Of a stretch of 5,609 bases of DNA, positions 1 to 5,609 are shown piece after piece (positions within the stretch are counted from its first letter, which is position 1; every line of letters starts with the position of its first letter). Where the stretch lies: positions 1 through 5,609 of the forward strand of contig CAMLOA010000160.1 of assembly GCA_946481445.1 (NCBI GenBank), written 5' to 3'. The DNA comes from an uncultured Devosia sp. (GTDB taxonomy: Bacteria > Pseudomonadota > Alphaproteobacteria > Rhizobiales > Devosiaceae). Under the pieces are notes generated by a model that was given only the letters and a program-made list of their open reading frames with translations, had not been told where the DNA came from and did no database searches. Made by a program: the position numbers and the translations under genes.

Positions 1-891
1 CGGCCAGTGCACCAGATACAGGCTGTAGCTGATGAGGCCCACGCCGACCGCGGCACGGTTCCGCAACAGAAGGCCTGTCCAACGCGCTTCGCCGCCGTAG
101 ATCACCAGCGCAGCGCCTATGCAGGGGACCAGGGCAGCACGATAGGGAAAGACGGTCGTCTCATCGAAGGTGACGGCCGCGTACCCGATCATGGCGAGGC
201 CCGCCAGAACGCAGACTTCCTTGATCAGGTTCGGGACGGCCGGGAACCGGCGGATTGTCACGAGGCCGGCGCCAATGGCCAGTTCAAAGACGCGAAAAGG
301 AGCGAGATAGAAGATGGCCGCCCGGTCGAAGGCGAAGTGCCGGTTTGCATAGAGGCTAGCGCCGATCAGAACCAGCAGGACCAAGGCCAAGAAGCGCATT
401 CCCCTGATCCGCGCTAGCAGGAACAGCATGGCCGGCCAAACCAGATAGAACTGCTCCTCCACCGCCAATGACCACGTGTGCAGCAGCGGCTTGAGCTCGG
501 AGGCAGTGTCGAAATAACCCGACTGGCTCCAGAAGTAGACGTTGGACACAGAGGCGATGGCGTGGACCATCGAAGCTCCGAACTCGGCCATGTGTCCGGG
601 GGTAAGCAGGAGAACGGCGAAGGCAGCGCTCAGAGCAAAGGTTACGGCCATTGCTGGGAACAACCGCCGCGCACGCCCCAAGTAGAATTCGCCAAAGTCG
701 ATCCGGCCAGTTTGCTCGATCTCGCTAACAAGCTTCAGGGTGATCAGGTACCCAGAGATGACGAAGAAGACGTCGACCCCGACGTAGCCCCCGGAGAGCG
801 GAAATAGGCCGAAGTGGTAGGCTAGAACGCTGAGGACCGCGACGGCGCGCAGGCCATCGATGTCGGGTCGGTACGAAAGCTTGGGCCCCAT
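1..891 (-). CDS. OafA/YrhL-type membrane O-acyltransferase (acyltransferase 3 family), C-terminus beyond the window
   Basis: Integral membrane acyltransferase 3 protein; family members move acetyl or other acyl groups onto lipopolysaccharide O-antigen, peptidoglycan or exopolysaccharide. The 297 visible codons run open to the window edge. The N-terminus reads YRPDIDGLRAVAV, the family signature, and holds the R-x10-H motif (R15, H26) linked to catalysis. G-Y-V-G-V-D-V-F-F-V-I-S-G-Y follows. HTWSLAVEEQFY at residues 138-149 is typical of the OafA subgroup, and the visible end reads SYSLYLVHWP. Several hydrophobic helices lie between. OafA-type proteins often continue into a periplasmic SGNH domain, which would lie off the left edge, so its presence is unknown. 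The start is the ATG at 891 (MGPKLSYRPD); an in-frame ATG at 903 is also possible and neither has a clear Shine-Dalgarno. It is divergent from the zinc-ribbon gene. The acceptor substrate cannot be told from sequence. Confidence 0.93.
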   Translation of the reverse strand, partial: MGPKLSYRPDIDGLRAVAVLSVLAYHFGLFPLSGGYVGVDVFFVISGYLITLKLVSEIEQTGRIDFGEFYLGRARRLFPAMAVTFALSAAFAVLLLTPGHMAEFGASMVHAIASVSNVYFWSQSGYFDTASELKPLLHTWSLAVEEQFYLVWPAMLFLLARIRGMRFLALVLLVLIGASLYANRHFAFDRAAIFYLAPFRVFELAIGAGLVTIRRFPAVPNLIKEVCVLAGLAMIGYAAVTFDETTVFPYRAALVPCIGAALVIYGGEARWTGLLLRNRAAVGVGLISYSLYLVHWP

Positions 892-1088
892 TGGCCATCC
901 CATTGCGGATAAAGGATTCAGCGCCGAGATCGGCCTTCTGGGTGAATAGGCCACTTGGCCGCCCCGTGCAACGTCAGAACCCTCCTTCCGCCGCTAACCC
1001 ATACTTTTCGGCGTCAGGTCCAGTTGCACCTTGGGCGTTTAGGCATGGAAGCCTGTTCTCGAATCGTTCCGCTCGGCACCATGCCAGC

Positions 1089-1550
1089 ATGGCCACCCTA
1101 CGCGACCTCAGAGAACAACAATGCCAGATCACCCTCTACTGCCAAGGGTTCTGCACGCATTCGTGGTCGCCGTCATGGGACCAGCTCATTCAGTACTTCG
1201 GCCCCGACTATGATCTGGTCAGCCGCAACCATTGGGACCGGCTGATTTGTGAGCAATGTGGGCATCGAGGCGCGCTGGTCATCCTGCAACCGCCCGCCGC
1301 GACATCGGGCGTCAATTCTGGGATCGGCGGCCATTCCCCTGGTTGCGGACATGTCAGTGTCGAGGAAGCCACCAAGCTAGAGCTGGAACGCGAGGCGGAG
1401 CGCAAGCGGCTGGGCATCAAGTCCAACTCTGAAATTGCAGCAAATACTCGGGAATGGTTCAAGTCCCAACGGAAAGCGGAGAAGGCCGGCACAAACTTCA
1501 TCGGTCCGCCGAGCCCTTGGGCCTACCGAAAGCGCGGTCGCTGGATGTAG
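1089..1550 (+). CDS. Small hypothetical protein with a four-cysteine zinc-ribbon-like N-terminus
   Basis: No function can be assigned. With the ATG at 1089 the product is 153 residues, beginning MATLRDLREQQ. Residues 18-57 resemble short alphaproteobacterial zinc-ribbon proteins: a first cysteine pair C18-x3-C22, a helical stretch containing WDQLIQYFGPDYDL, then a second pair C54-x2-C57 followed by G-H. Such pairs normally bind one zinc ion. The middle (about 65-90) is Gly/Ser/Pro-rich and probably disordered. Residues 93-120 are rich in Glu, Lys and Arg and probably helical, and the C-terminus is basic (YRKRGRWM). There is no signal peptide or membrane segment, so it should be cytosolic. The frame stays open back to 891, but that extension lacks family character and overlaps the start of the divergent acyltransferase, so I reject it. 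No convincing Shine-Dalgarno precedes 1089. It is convergent with the GGDEF-EAL gene, 113 bp away, and no clear terminator hairpin lies between them. Confidence 0.72.
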   Translation: MATLRDLREQQCQITLYCQGFCTHSWSPSWDQLIQYFGPDYDLVSRNHWDRLICEQCGHRGALVILQPPAATSGVNSGIGGHSPGCGHVSVEEATKLELEREAERKRLGIKSNSEIAANTREWFKSQRKAEKAGTNFIGPPSPWAYRKRGRWM

Positions 1551-1663
1551 CGTGGCTCTCGACCGGTGATAGCTGACTGCGCGGTGCCTCTAGCCCTCGC
1601 TCCACCCAGATTAGGTTTTGGGTTTGGTCAAGCGCGGCGGCCTCTTGGGGTGCGGCCAATTGC

Positions 1664-3922
1664 CTAGCCGGCCTTTAGTCTCAACGTATCAACCAACTGT
1701 TCGAGCGCTTGGGGCGGTAGAGGGCGCGACAGAAGATACCCCTGCAGTTGATCGCACCCCATGTCCATGAGAATGCGGCGCTGCTCTTCGGTCTCAACAC
1801 CTTCTGCGGTGACCTTCATCTTCATCGCCCGACCAAGGTCGATGATGGACCGAACGATGCTGTCAATCTCGCCATCTTCCCCAAGCTGAGCAGTGAACGA
1901 CTGATCGATTTTCAACTTGTCGACGCCATAGGTCCGAAGGTAGCTGATCGATGAATAGCCCGTGCCGAAGTCGTCGAGTGCGATCCGGATGCCGCTTTGG
2001 CGCAGCTGGCGCAGCGTTTGCTGCACCTCGCGTGAGTTCTGAAGGAGCAGACCTTCGGTAACTTCTATCTCAAGCCGCCTGGGATCGAGCGCGGTCGCCC
2101 GTAGGATCCCGAAAACTCGTTCGGCGAAGCGCTCATCACGAAACTGTATCGGTGAGACATTGACCGCAACCCAGCCCAGTTCATTGGCTGCCGCATAGAG
2201 GCAAGCTTGATACATCACCCAATGGCCAAGCTGGTTGATCAGGCCGCGTTCTTCGGCAAGCGCTATGAACATGTCCGGAGAGAGCTTGCCTCGCGACGGA
2301 TGCTGCCAACGAACCAGAGCTTCTGCGCCCAGGATAGCGTTGGAACTGGAAGCAAAGATCGGCTGGTACGCCAGCTCAAGGCCCTCGCCGGTCCGAAGGG
2401 CTTCCCTTAGGTCACTTTCCAGAGCGAGCCGGTCTTTGACGGCCGCTCCGACTTCTCCGGCGAAGAGCATGTAGCGATTACGCCCCCCCGATTTTGCCTC
2501 ATAGAGAGCAAGGTCAGCTTGGCGCATCAGGTCCTCGGCGCCAGCACTGCCATCTGACGACATCATGCCGACGCTGCCGCTGATGGTTATCTCGTGCCCC
2601 TCAATATCGAAAGGTTTCTCAAGCGCGTTCACTACCCTTTGCGCCAGAATAAGTGCCTCCTGGATGTCGGTAATGCCGCATTGAATAATCGCGAATTCAT
2701 CGCCCCCCAGGCGGGCCACCAAGTCGCGCTCACCGGCCAGAACACCGAGCCTTTGTGCCACTTCAATCAGCAGCGCATCGCCGCTAGGGTGCCCCAGCGT
2801 GTCATTGACCGATTTGAAGTAGTCCAGATCGATGCAATGCAGCACGACGAGCGACTGCTCTCGCTTCGCGTCACTAATGCACTGGACCAGACGGTGTTCG
2901 AACATGGCCCGGTTGGGTAGCCGAGTAAGGCTGTCGTGATAGGCCAGAAAGGTGGCATGGGCTTCCGAATCTTCGAGCCGCGTTGCCGTCCTTTGCAGCC
3001 GGACCATCAACAATGCGCCCGACAACGCCAGGAAGAGACCCGCAGAGCCAAGGAGGGGCGCAGTATCCGCGATGAGTTGGTAGGCCGGCTCATCTGGAAG
3101 CCAACTGAAGAACCCGACGATCCGGCCCGACCCGTCGAGCACCGGACGCGATACCCTTTGCGGATCGGGGACCGCATCGCGAGTGAAACGAAGGTCGGCG
3201 ACATCGAACTTGGTACCAATGGCAGCGGTGGCCTCCGTGCCGAGTTCGACCACCGACACATGCATGTACTCTTCCCCGGCAGGTTGAACCACCTGGTCAT
3301 CGCTGGGAACAATCGGACGTATGCTGACGATGCCGGCGGCGCCCTCAGAAAGGCTGCGAACATCCTCGATTCCCAAACCCGTGATTGCTTCAGTCGAGTC
3401 CTCAGGGGAGGCAGCGGACGCAACCGACATTTCGTGCCTGAGCTGAGCAACCATTGGGCCTATTGTGGTCCGGTCCTTCTCATAGGTTGCGTTCGGCACG
3501 CGTACTCCGTGCTCCACTGCACGGATGGGGTTGCCCTGTGGATCGAGGAGGTAGACGCGGTCGTGCCCGAAATATTCGCTGAGCCATTCGGCCAGGTTCT
3601 CCGCGAGCCAGGCATCATTCATTGCTCGCACGTTCACTACCGCCTCGGTCCAGACTACCGAGCTATCCTGTTCGTGCGGGATGCGGTCGAGCAACTCACC
3701 TAGGCCGGTGCGAATAGCCTTGGCTTCCCGGGCGATCGACCGGTCGTCGATTCTGCTGGCGGCCCACCACCCAAGCCCCGCAATGGCGACAAAGAACAAT
3801 GCGCCGACTGCCGCTACGCCAATACCTATGCGCCGGATATACTTGTCGCGGGTACTCATACTCACCAGAGGCCAACCAGAATTGTATGATGTTGACGCCG
3901 ACACATCATCCAAAACCTTCAC
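1664..3922 (-). CDS. Membrane-bound GGDEF-EAL c-di-GMP enzyme with periplasmic CHASE4-like sensor
   Basis: Bifunctional-type c-di-GMP turnover protein, 752 residues from a GTG start. A membrane helix (about 34-54) is followed by a periplasmic domain (about 60-280). W-L-A-E-N-L-A-E-W-L and FGHDRVYLLDPQGNP in that domain resemble CHASE4. A second helix (about 287-308) leads to a GGDEF domain (about 320-487) and an EAL domain (about 500-745). GGDEF is intact at 406-410. The RxxD inhibitory site expected just upstream reads G397-E-R-D400, so the key arginine is missing. EAL-domain residues look complete: EAL 534-536, N588, E623 in EVTEG, D650-D651 in DDFGTGYSS, K671-I-D, and E707 in TAEGVE, so phosphodiesterase activity is likely. 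The direction of net activity is not predictable. The GTG at 3922 gives the longest frame; an ATG at 3859 (MSTRDKYIRR, just before the first helix) is an equally good start. Neither has a good Shine-Dalgarno. Confidence 0.95.
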   Translation of the reverse strand: MKVLDDVSASTSYNSGWPLVSMSTRDKYIRRIGIGVAAVGALFFVAIAGLGWWAASRIDDRSIAREAKAIRTGLGELLDRIPHEQDSSVVWTEAVVNVRAMNDAWLAENLAEWLSEYFGHDRVYLLDPQGNPIRAVEHGVRVPNATYEKDRTTIGPMVAQLRHEMSVASAASPEDSTEAITGLGIEDVRSLSEGAAGIVSIRPIVPSDDQVVQPAGEEYMHVSVVELGTEATAAIGTKFDVADLRFTRDAVPDPQRVSRPVLDGSGRIVGFFSWLPDEPAYQLIADTAPLLGSAGLFLALSGALLMVRLQRTATRLEDSEAHATFLAYHDSLTRLPNRAMFEHRLVQCISDAKREQSLVVLHCIDLDYFKSVNDTLGHPSGDALLIEVAQRLGVLAGERDLVARLGGDEFAIIQCGITDIQEALILAQRVVNALEKPFDIEGHEITISGSVGMMSSDGSAGAEDLMRQADLALYEAKSGGRNRYMLFAGEVGAAVKDRLALESDLREALRTGEGLELAYQPIFASSSNAILGAEALVRWQHPSRGKLSPDMFIALAEERGLINQLGHWVMYQACLYAAANELGWVAVNVSPIQFRDERFAERVFGILRATALDPRRLEIEVTEGLLLQNSREVQQTLRQLRQSGIRIALDDFGTGYSSISYLRTYGVDKLKIDQSFTAQLGEDGEIDSIVRSIIDLGRAMKMKVTAEGVETEEQRRILMDMGCDQLQGYLLSRPLPPQALEQLVDTLRLKAG

Positions 3923-4073
3923 CCAGAAAGATTAGCGAAATCCTTCTTGGCAAAGGCAGTTGATCGAAGATCCAGTGGAGGCACATTAACCTAACTGACC
4001 GGCGTTGGTTTGAGTTGAACCCAGACTCCGCCCAACCACCGTCGGGATTGGCGCTGGCATTTGTCCCAGCGGC

Positions 4074-4175
4074 CTACATCGCTAATGCCGACGCCGTTGT
4101 TCTCGAGCACGGGCGAAGTGCCGGCATGATCAGCACGACGGCGATGACCACAAGCGCTGCGAGTGCGCCGCCCAC
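4074..4175 (-). CDS. Candidate 33-residue single-helix membrane peptide
   Basis: A short frame starts at GTG 4175 and ends at TAG 4074. The predicted peptide opens with about 20 hydrophobic residues (VGGALAALVVIAVVLIMPAL), enough for one membrane helix, followed by a short polar tail with two arginines and one cysteine. An AGG lies 7 bases before the GTG. An EcfG-type promoter on the same strand (4204-4229) would start transcription near 4197, leaving a leader of about 21 bases. A TGA stop sits one codon before the GTG, so the frame cannot extend upstream. About three quarters of its codons end in G or C, as expected for a GC-rich genome. I recognise no family. The case rests on promoter, ribosome site and hydrophobicity together; chance remains possible for so short an ORF. 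Confidence 0.42.
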   Translation of the reverse strand: MGGALAALVVIAVVLIMPALRPCSRTTASALAM

Positions 4176-4203
4176 CGTTCAGCCTAGGCAATGGCACCGG
4201 AAA

Positions 4204-4229
4204 AACGCAGTGAATCGGTTGCGAGTTCC
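4204..4229 (-). promoter_or_regulatory. EcfG-type general stress promoter, minus strand
   Basis: On the minus strand, GGAAC (4229-4225) is followed by a 17-base spacer and CGTT (4207-4204), then further T residues. This matches the consensus GGAAC-N16/17-CGTT for the alphaproteobacterial stress sigma factor EcfG/SigT, which is controlled by the PhyR-NepR partner switch. Transcription would start near 4197, just before the 33-codon membrane ORF, and could read on towards the GGDEF-EAL gene. The match is seen directly; sigma-factor use is inferred. Confidence 0.62.
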
Positions 4230-4291
4230 AGCGCCCCACGCACCGGGCGAGCGTGCTCCGTGCCTGCCCATTCAGGTGCCATGGGTAAACG

Positions 4292-4305
4292 CGCATGTAC
4301 ATGCG
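4292..4305. promoter_or_regulatory. Perfect 14-bp palindrome, possible operator
   Basis: CGCATGTACATGCG is a perfect inverted repeat with no spacer. It ends 5 bases before the -35 element of the plus-strand EcfG-type promoter and lies between the two divergent promoters. That is a natural place for a dimeric regulator to bind. No known regulator's site is recognised, and one such palindrome could occur by chance in a window of this size. Confidence 0.35.
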
Positions 4306-4310
4306 GCTAC

Positions 4311-4335
4311 GGAACTTTTCACCATCACATCCGTT
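4311..4335 (+). promoter_or_regulatory. EcfG-type general stress promoter of the response regulator operon
   Basis: GGAAC (4311-4315), a 16-base spacer and CGTT (4332-4335) match the EcfG/SigT consensus exactly. Transcription would begin near 4342, leaving a leader of about 18 bases before the GTG at 4360, with a purine-rich GGGGGA (4351-4356) in between as ribosome site. The spacing fits a real promoter for the downstream pair. No housekeeping-type promoter is evident for this operon. Confidence 0.68.
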
Positions 4336-4359
4336 CCTGTCGGCCTGTTGGGGGGACGC

Positions 4360-4716
4360 GTGAAAGTATTGGTGGTTGAAGACGAGGCTCTGATCCGGTT
4401 GGGTGTCGTCGAACTGTTTCGCGACTGGGGCTTTGAAGTCCATGAGGCCGGGTCTGCGGACGAGGCGTTGATCTGCATTCGGGAGCAGAACGACTTCGAC
4501 GTGCTGTTCACCGACATCGATATGCCGGGGACAATGGATGGCCTGGGGTTGGTCGACTTTGTCCGGGCGAGTGGATTGGCCATGACGCCTATGGTGGCCT
4601 CGGCAGCGTACGCCCTTGAGACCCTCAGCCTCCCTCCGGGTGTCGCGGCATTTTCAAAGCCGCTGGACACCGATCTTCTGCGGGACGAGTTCGCGCGGGT
4701 TGCGTCTCAGTTTTGA
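4360..4716 (+). CDS. Single-domain response regulator (CheY-like receiver, no output domain)
   Basis: A 118-residue cytosolic receiver that takes phosphate from a histidine kinase, or drains it, and acts through protein contacts because it has no DNA-binding or enzymatic domain. MKVLVVEDEALIRLG carries the acidic pair E7-D8. The phosphoacceptor is D52 in FTDIDMPG, the switch serine is S81 in PMVASAAY, and the conserved lysine-proline is K100-P101. The TDIDMPG-x-MDGL style is common in receivers encoded beside HWE or HisKA_2 kinases in alphaproteobacteria. Stress receivers of the FATGUY class have A-T-G where this one has A80-S81-A82, so it is at most a divergent member. The start is the GTG at 4360, which opens exactly on the first receiver strand. 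The frame runs open back to 4015, but that stretch is non-globular and contains the promoter, so it is not coding. The PAS sensor gene begins 11 bp downstream. Confidence 0.93.
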   Translation: MKVLVVEDEALIRLGVVELFRDWGFEVHEAGSADEALICIREQNDFDVLFTDIDMPGTMDGLGLVDFVRASGLAMTPMVASAAYALETLSLPPGVAAFSKPLDTDLLRDEFARVASQF

Positions 4717-4720
4717 AGGG
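4715..4720 (+). promoter_or_regulatory. Ribosome binding site fixing the TTG start of the PAS sensor gene
   Basis: GAAGGG overlaps the stop codon of the response regulator and sits 7 bases before the TTG at 4728. No ATG is available before the first PAS domain, so this site decides the start. Its overlap with the upstream stop suggests translational coupling. Another in-frame TTG at 4713 overlaps the stop itself but lacks a site of its own. Confidence 0.6.
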
Positions 4721-4727
4721 CACTGCA

Positions 4728-5609
4728 TTGGCTGATCAAGCGAGTTGGGCGAATGCAGAGACGCTAATCAACACGGCTCCTGTGCTCATGTGGGCAGGTG
4801 ATCAGGAGGGCCGCTGCATCTTTCTGAACGACGCCTGGACCAGGTTCACTGGCCAGGCGACCCGCGATGGCCTGGGCTGGGGCTTTCTGGAGGCGGTGCA
4901 TCCAGACGACAGAGCGGAAGTCATGGCGGCTTGGAGAACAGCCCGGCAGACCAACAGCGCCTACAGCGCCGAGTATAGGCTAAGGACTGCCGCCGGTGTG
5001 TATAAGTGGGTGCTCGACACAGCGGCTCCTCACTCATCGCCGTCGGGGGAGCTGCAGGGTTATATCGGCTGCATCGTTGACAATTCTATCAGGCGAGAGG
5101 CTGAGACAGCCAGAGCACTGAGCCAGCGGCGCCTGGACATCGCGGTACGCGCGGCAGGTCTTGGTGTCTGGGATTGGGACTTGGAGACCAACCGCTTCAC
5201 GTTTTCAGACATCGCCAGAACCATATTCGGATTCGAGGGCGACGATCCGATCGCATTTGAAACCATGTCGTCGGTGATGCATCCCGACGATATGCCCCAT
5301 GTTCAGGAGCAGTCCGCGTCCGCGCTGGATCCTGAGCGTCGCAGGATCGAGCCCTATTACTACCGCATCATTCGGCCCGATGGTGAGCTGCGCTGGATTC
5401 ACGCACAGGGAGAGGCTCTGTTCGAAGAGGTGGACGGCACGGCCAAGGCCGTCAGATATATCGGCACGTTCAAGGACATAACCGACCAGAAAGCGCACGA
5501 GCTACGTATAAGGGATAGCGAGGAACGCCTGCGGCTTGCGCTCGACTCCGGGGGCATTGCCGTATGGGAACTGAATTTGAAGACTAATGCCATCACGCAC
5601 TCCCCTCAC
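4728..5609 (+). CDS. Multi-PAS sensor protein, probable histidine kinase, C-terminus beyond the window
   Basis: The 294 visible codons stay open to the window edge. There is no signal peptide or membrane helix, so the sensor should be cytosolic. PAS domain 1 (about 8-125) starts ETLINTAPVLMWAGDQEG and carries N-D-A-W-T-R-F-T-G and HPDD (58-61). PAS domain 2 (about 136-255) starts with L-D-I-A-V-R-A-A-G-L-G-V-W-D-W-D-L-E and ends in a typical GTFKDITDQK. A third (from about 265, ERLRLALDSGGIAVWELNLK) is cut off. The PAS_3-type folds match stacks found in front of HWE/HisKA_2 kinase domains. The catalytic domain is not visible, so a kinase is inferred from the adjacent receiver; a GGDEF or other output remains possible. 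No LOV cysteine motif (NCRFLQ) is seen, so blue-light sensing is unsupported. It starts at TTG 4728 and shares an operon and an EcfG-type promoter with the response regulator. Confidence 0.85.
   Translation, partial: MADQASWANAETLINTAPVLMWAGDQEGRCIFLNDAWTRFTGQATRDGLGWGFLEAVHPDDRAEVMAAWRTARQTNSAYSAEYRLRTAAGVYKWVLDTAAPHSSPSGELQGYIGCIVDNSIRREAETARALSQRRLDIAVRAAGLGVWDWDLETNRFTFSDIARTIFGFEGDDPIAFETMSSVMHPDDMPHVQEQSASALDPERRRIEPYYYRIIRPDGELRWIHAQGEALFEEVDGTAKAVRYIGTFKDITDQKAHELRIRDSEERLRLALDSGGIAVWELNLKTNAITHSPH

Noticed and set aside
892..960. Sigma-70-like promoter (TTGCAC, 17-base spacer, TATTCA) for the acyltransferase
   Set aside because: Each hexamer matches the consensus at only about half its positions, which is not enough to claim a promoter.
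891..1088. Extension of the zinc-ribbon frame to a start at 891
   Set aside because: The added 66 residues look random, and they would abut the start of the divergent acyltransferase and fill all of the promoter space between the genes.
1551..1663. Bidirectional terminator between the convergent genes
   Set aside because: The GC-rich GCGGCC repeats here are direct rather than inverted, and only 3-4 bp stems can be formed, with no T-run placed after them.
2936..3703. 255-codon plus-strand frame inside the GGDEF-EAL gene
   Set aside because: It is antisense to a clear CHASE4-like and membrane region; its translation shows no domain and it is explained by the high GC of the opposite strand.
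4311..4336. GGAAC...GTTCC inverted repeat as an operator or a bidirectional promoter
   Set aside because: The right arm is simply the CGTT -10 element followed by CC. Read on the minus strand the second element is AGTT, not CGTT, so a plus-strand promoter explains it better.
4015..4359. N-terminal extension of the response regulator frame back to a TTG at 4015
   Set aside because: The extension has no domain character and covers both the palindrome and the EcfG-type promoter. The receiver fold begins exactly at the GTG at 4360, which has its own purine-rich ribosome site.
3991..4443. 150-codon minus-strand frame across the intergenic region
   Set aside because: It overlaps the response regulator start in antisense, has an arginine-rich, low-complexity translation and no ribosome site. 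It is likely a GC-rich shadow frame.

Overview
The window looks like chromosomal DNA from a GC-rich alphaproteobacterium. This rests on the style of the proteins (CHASE4-like GGDEF-EAL, stacked PAS_3-type sensor, receiver with a TDIDMPG motif, short C4 zinc-ribbon protein) and on two matches to the EcfG promoter consensus (GGAAC-N16/17-CGTT), a sigma factor known only from that class. Genus cannot be fixed from the sequence; Caulobacterales, Sphingomonadales or Rhizobiales would all fit. I see no mobile element, CRISPR array, tRNA or rRNA.

Layout. (1) 1-891, minus: N-terminal part of a membrane O-acyltransferase of the OafA/YrhL type, cut by the left edge. (2) 1089-1550, plus: a small uncharacterised protein with a four-cysteine zinc-ribbon pattern, divergent from the acyltransferase. 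(3) 1664-3922, minus: a full-length membrane-bound GGDEF-EAL protein with a periplasmic CHASE4-like sensor, convergent with gene 2. (4) 3923-4359: a 437-bp intergenic region. It carries two divergent EcfG-type promoters, a perfect 14-bp palindrome next to one of them, and a short minus-strand ORF for a one-helix membrane peptide. (5) 4360-4716, plus: a single-domain response regulator. (6) 4728-5609, plus: a soluble multi-PAS sensor protein, very probably a histidine kinase, cut by the right edge.

How it works together. Genes 5 and 6 are 11 bp apart and form an operon whose promoter matches the general-stress sigma factor EcfG. The second EcfG-type promoter fires the other way, into the small membrane ORF and, 275 bp further on, the c-di-GMP gene. 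The best reading is a stress-responsive signalling island: a PAS kinase with an output-less receiver facing a tiny membrane protein and possibly a c-di-GMP enzyme. The promoter matches and protein families are read directly; the shared regulation is inferred.
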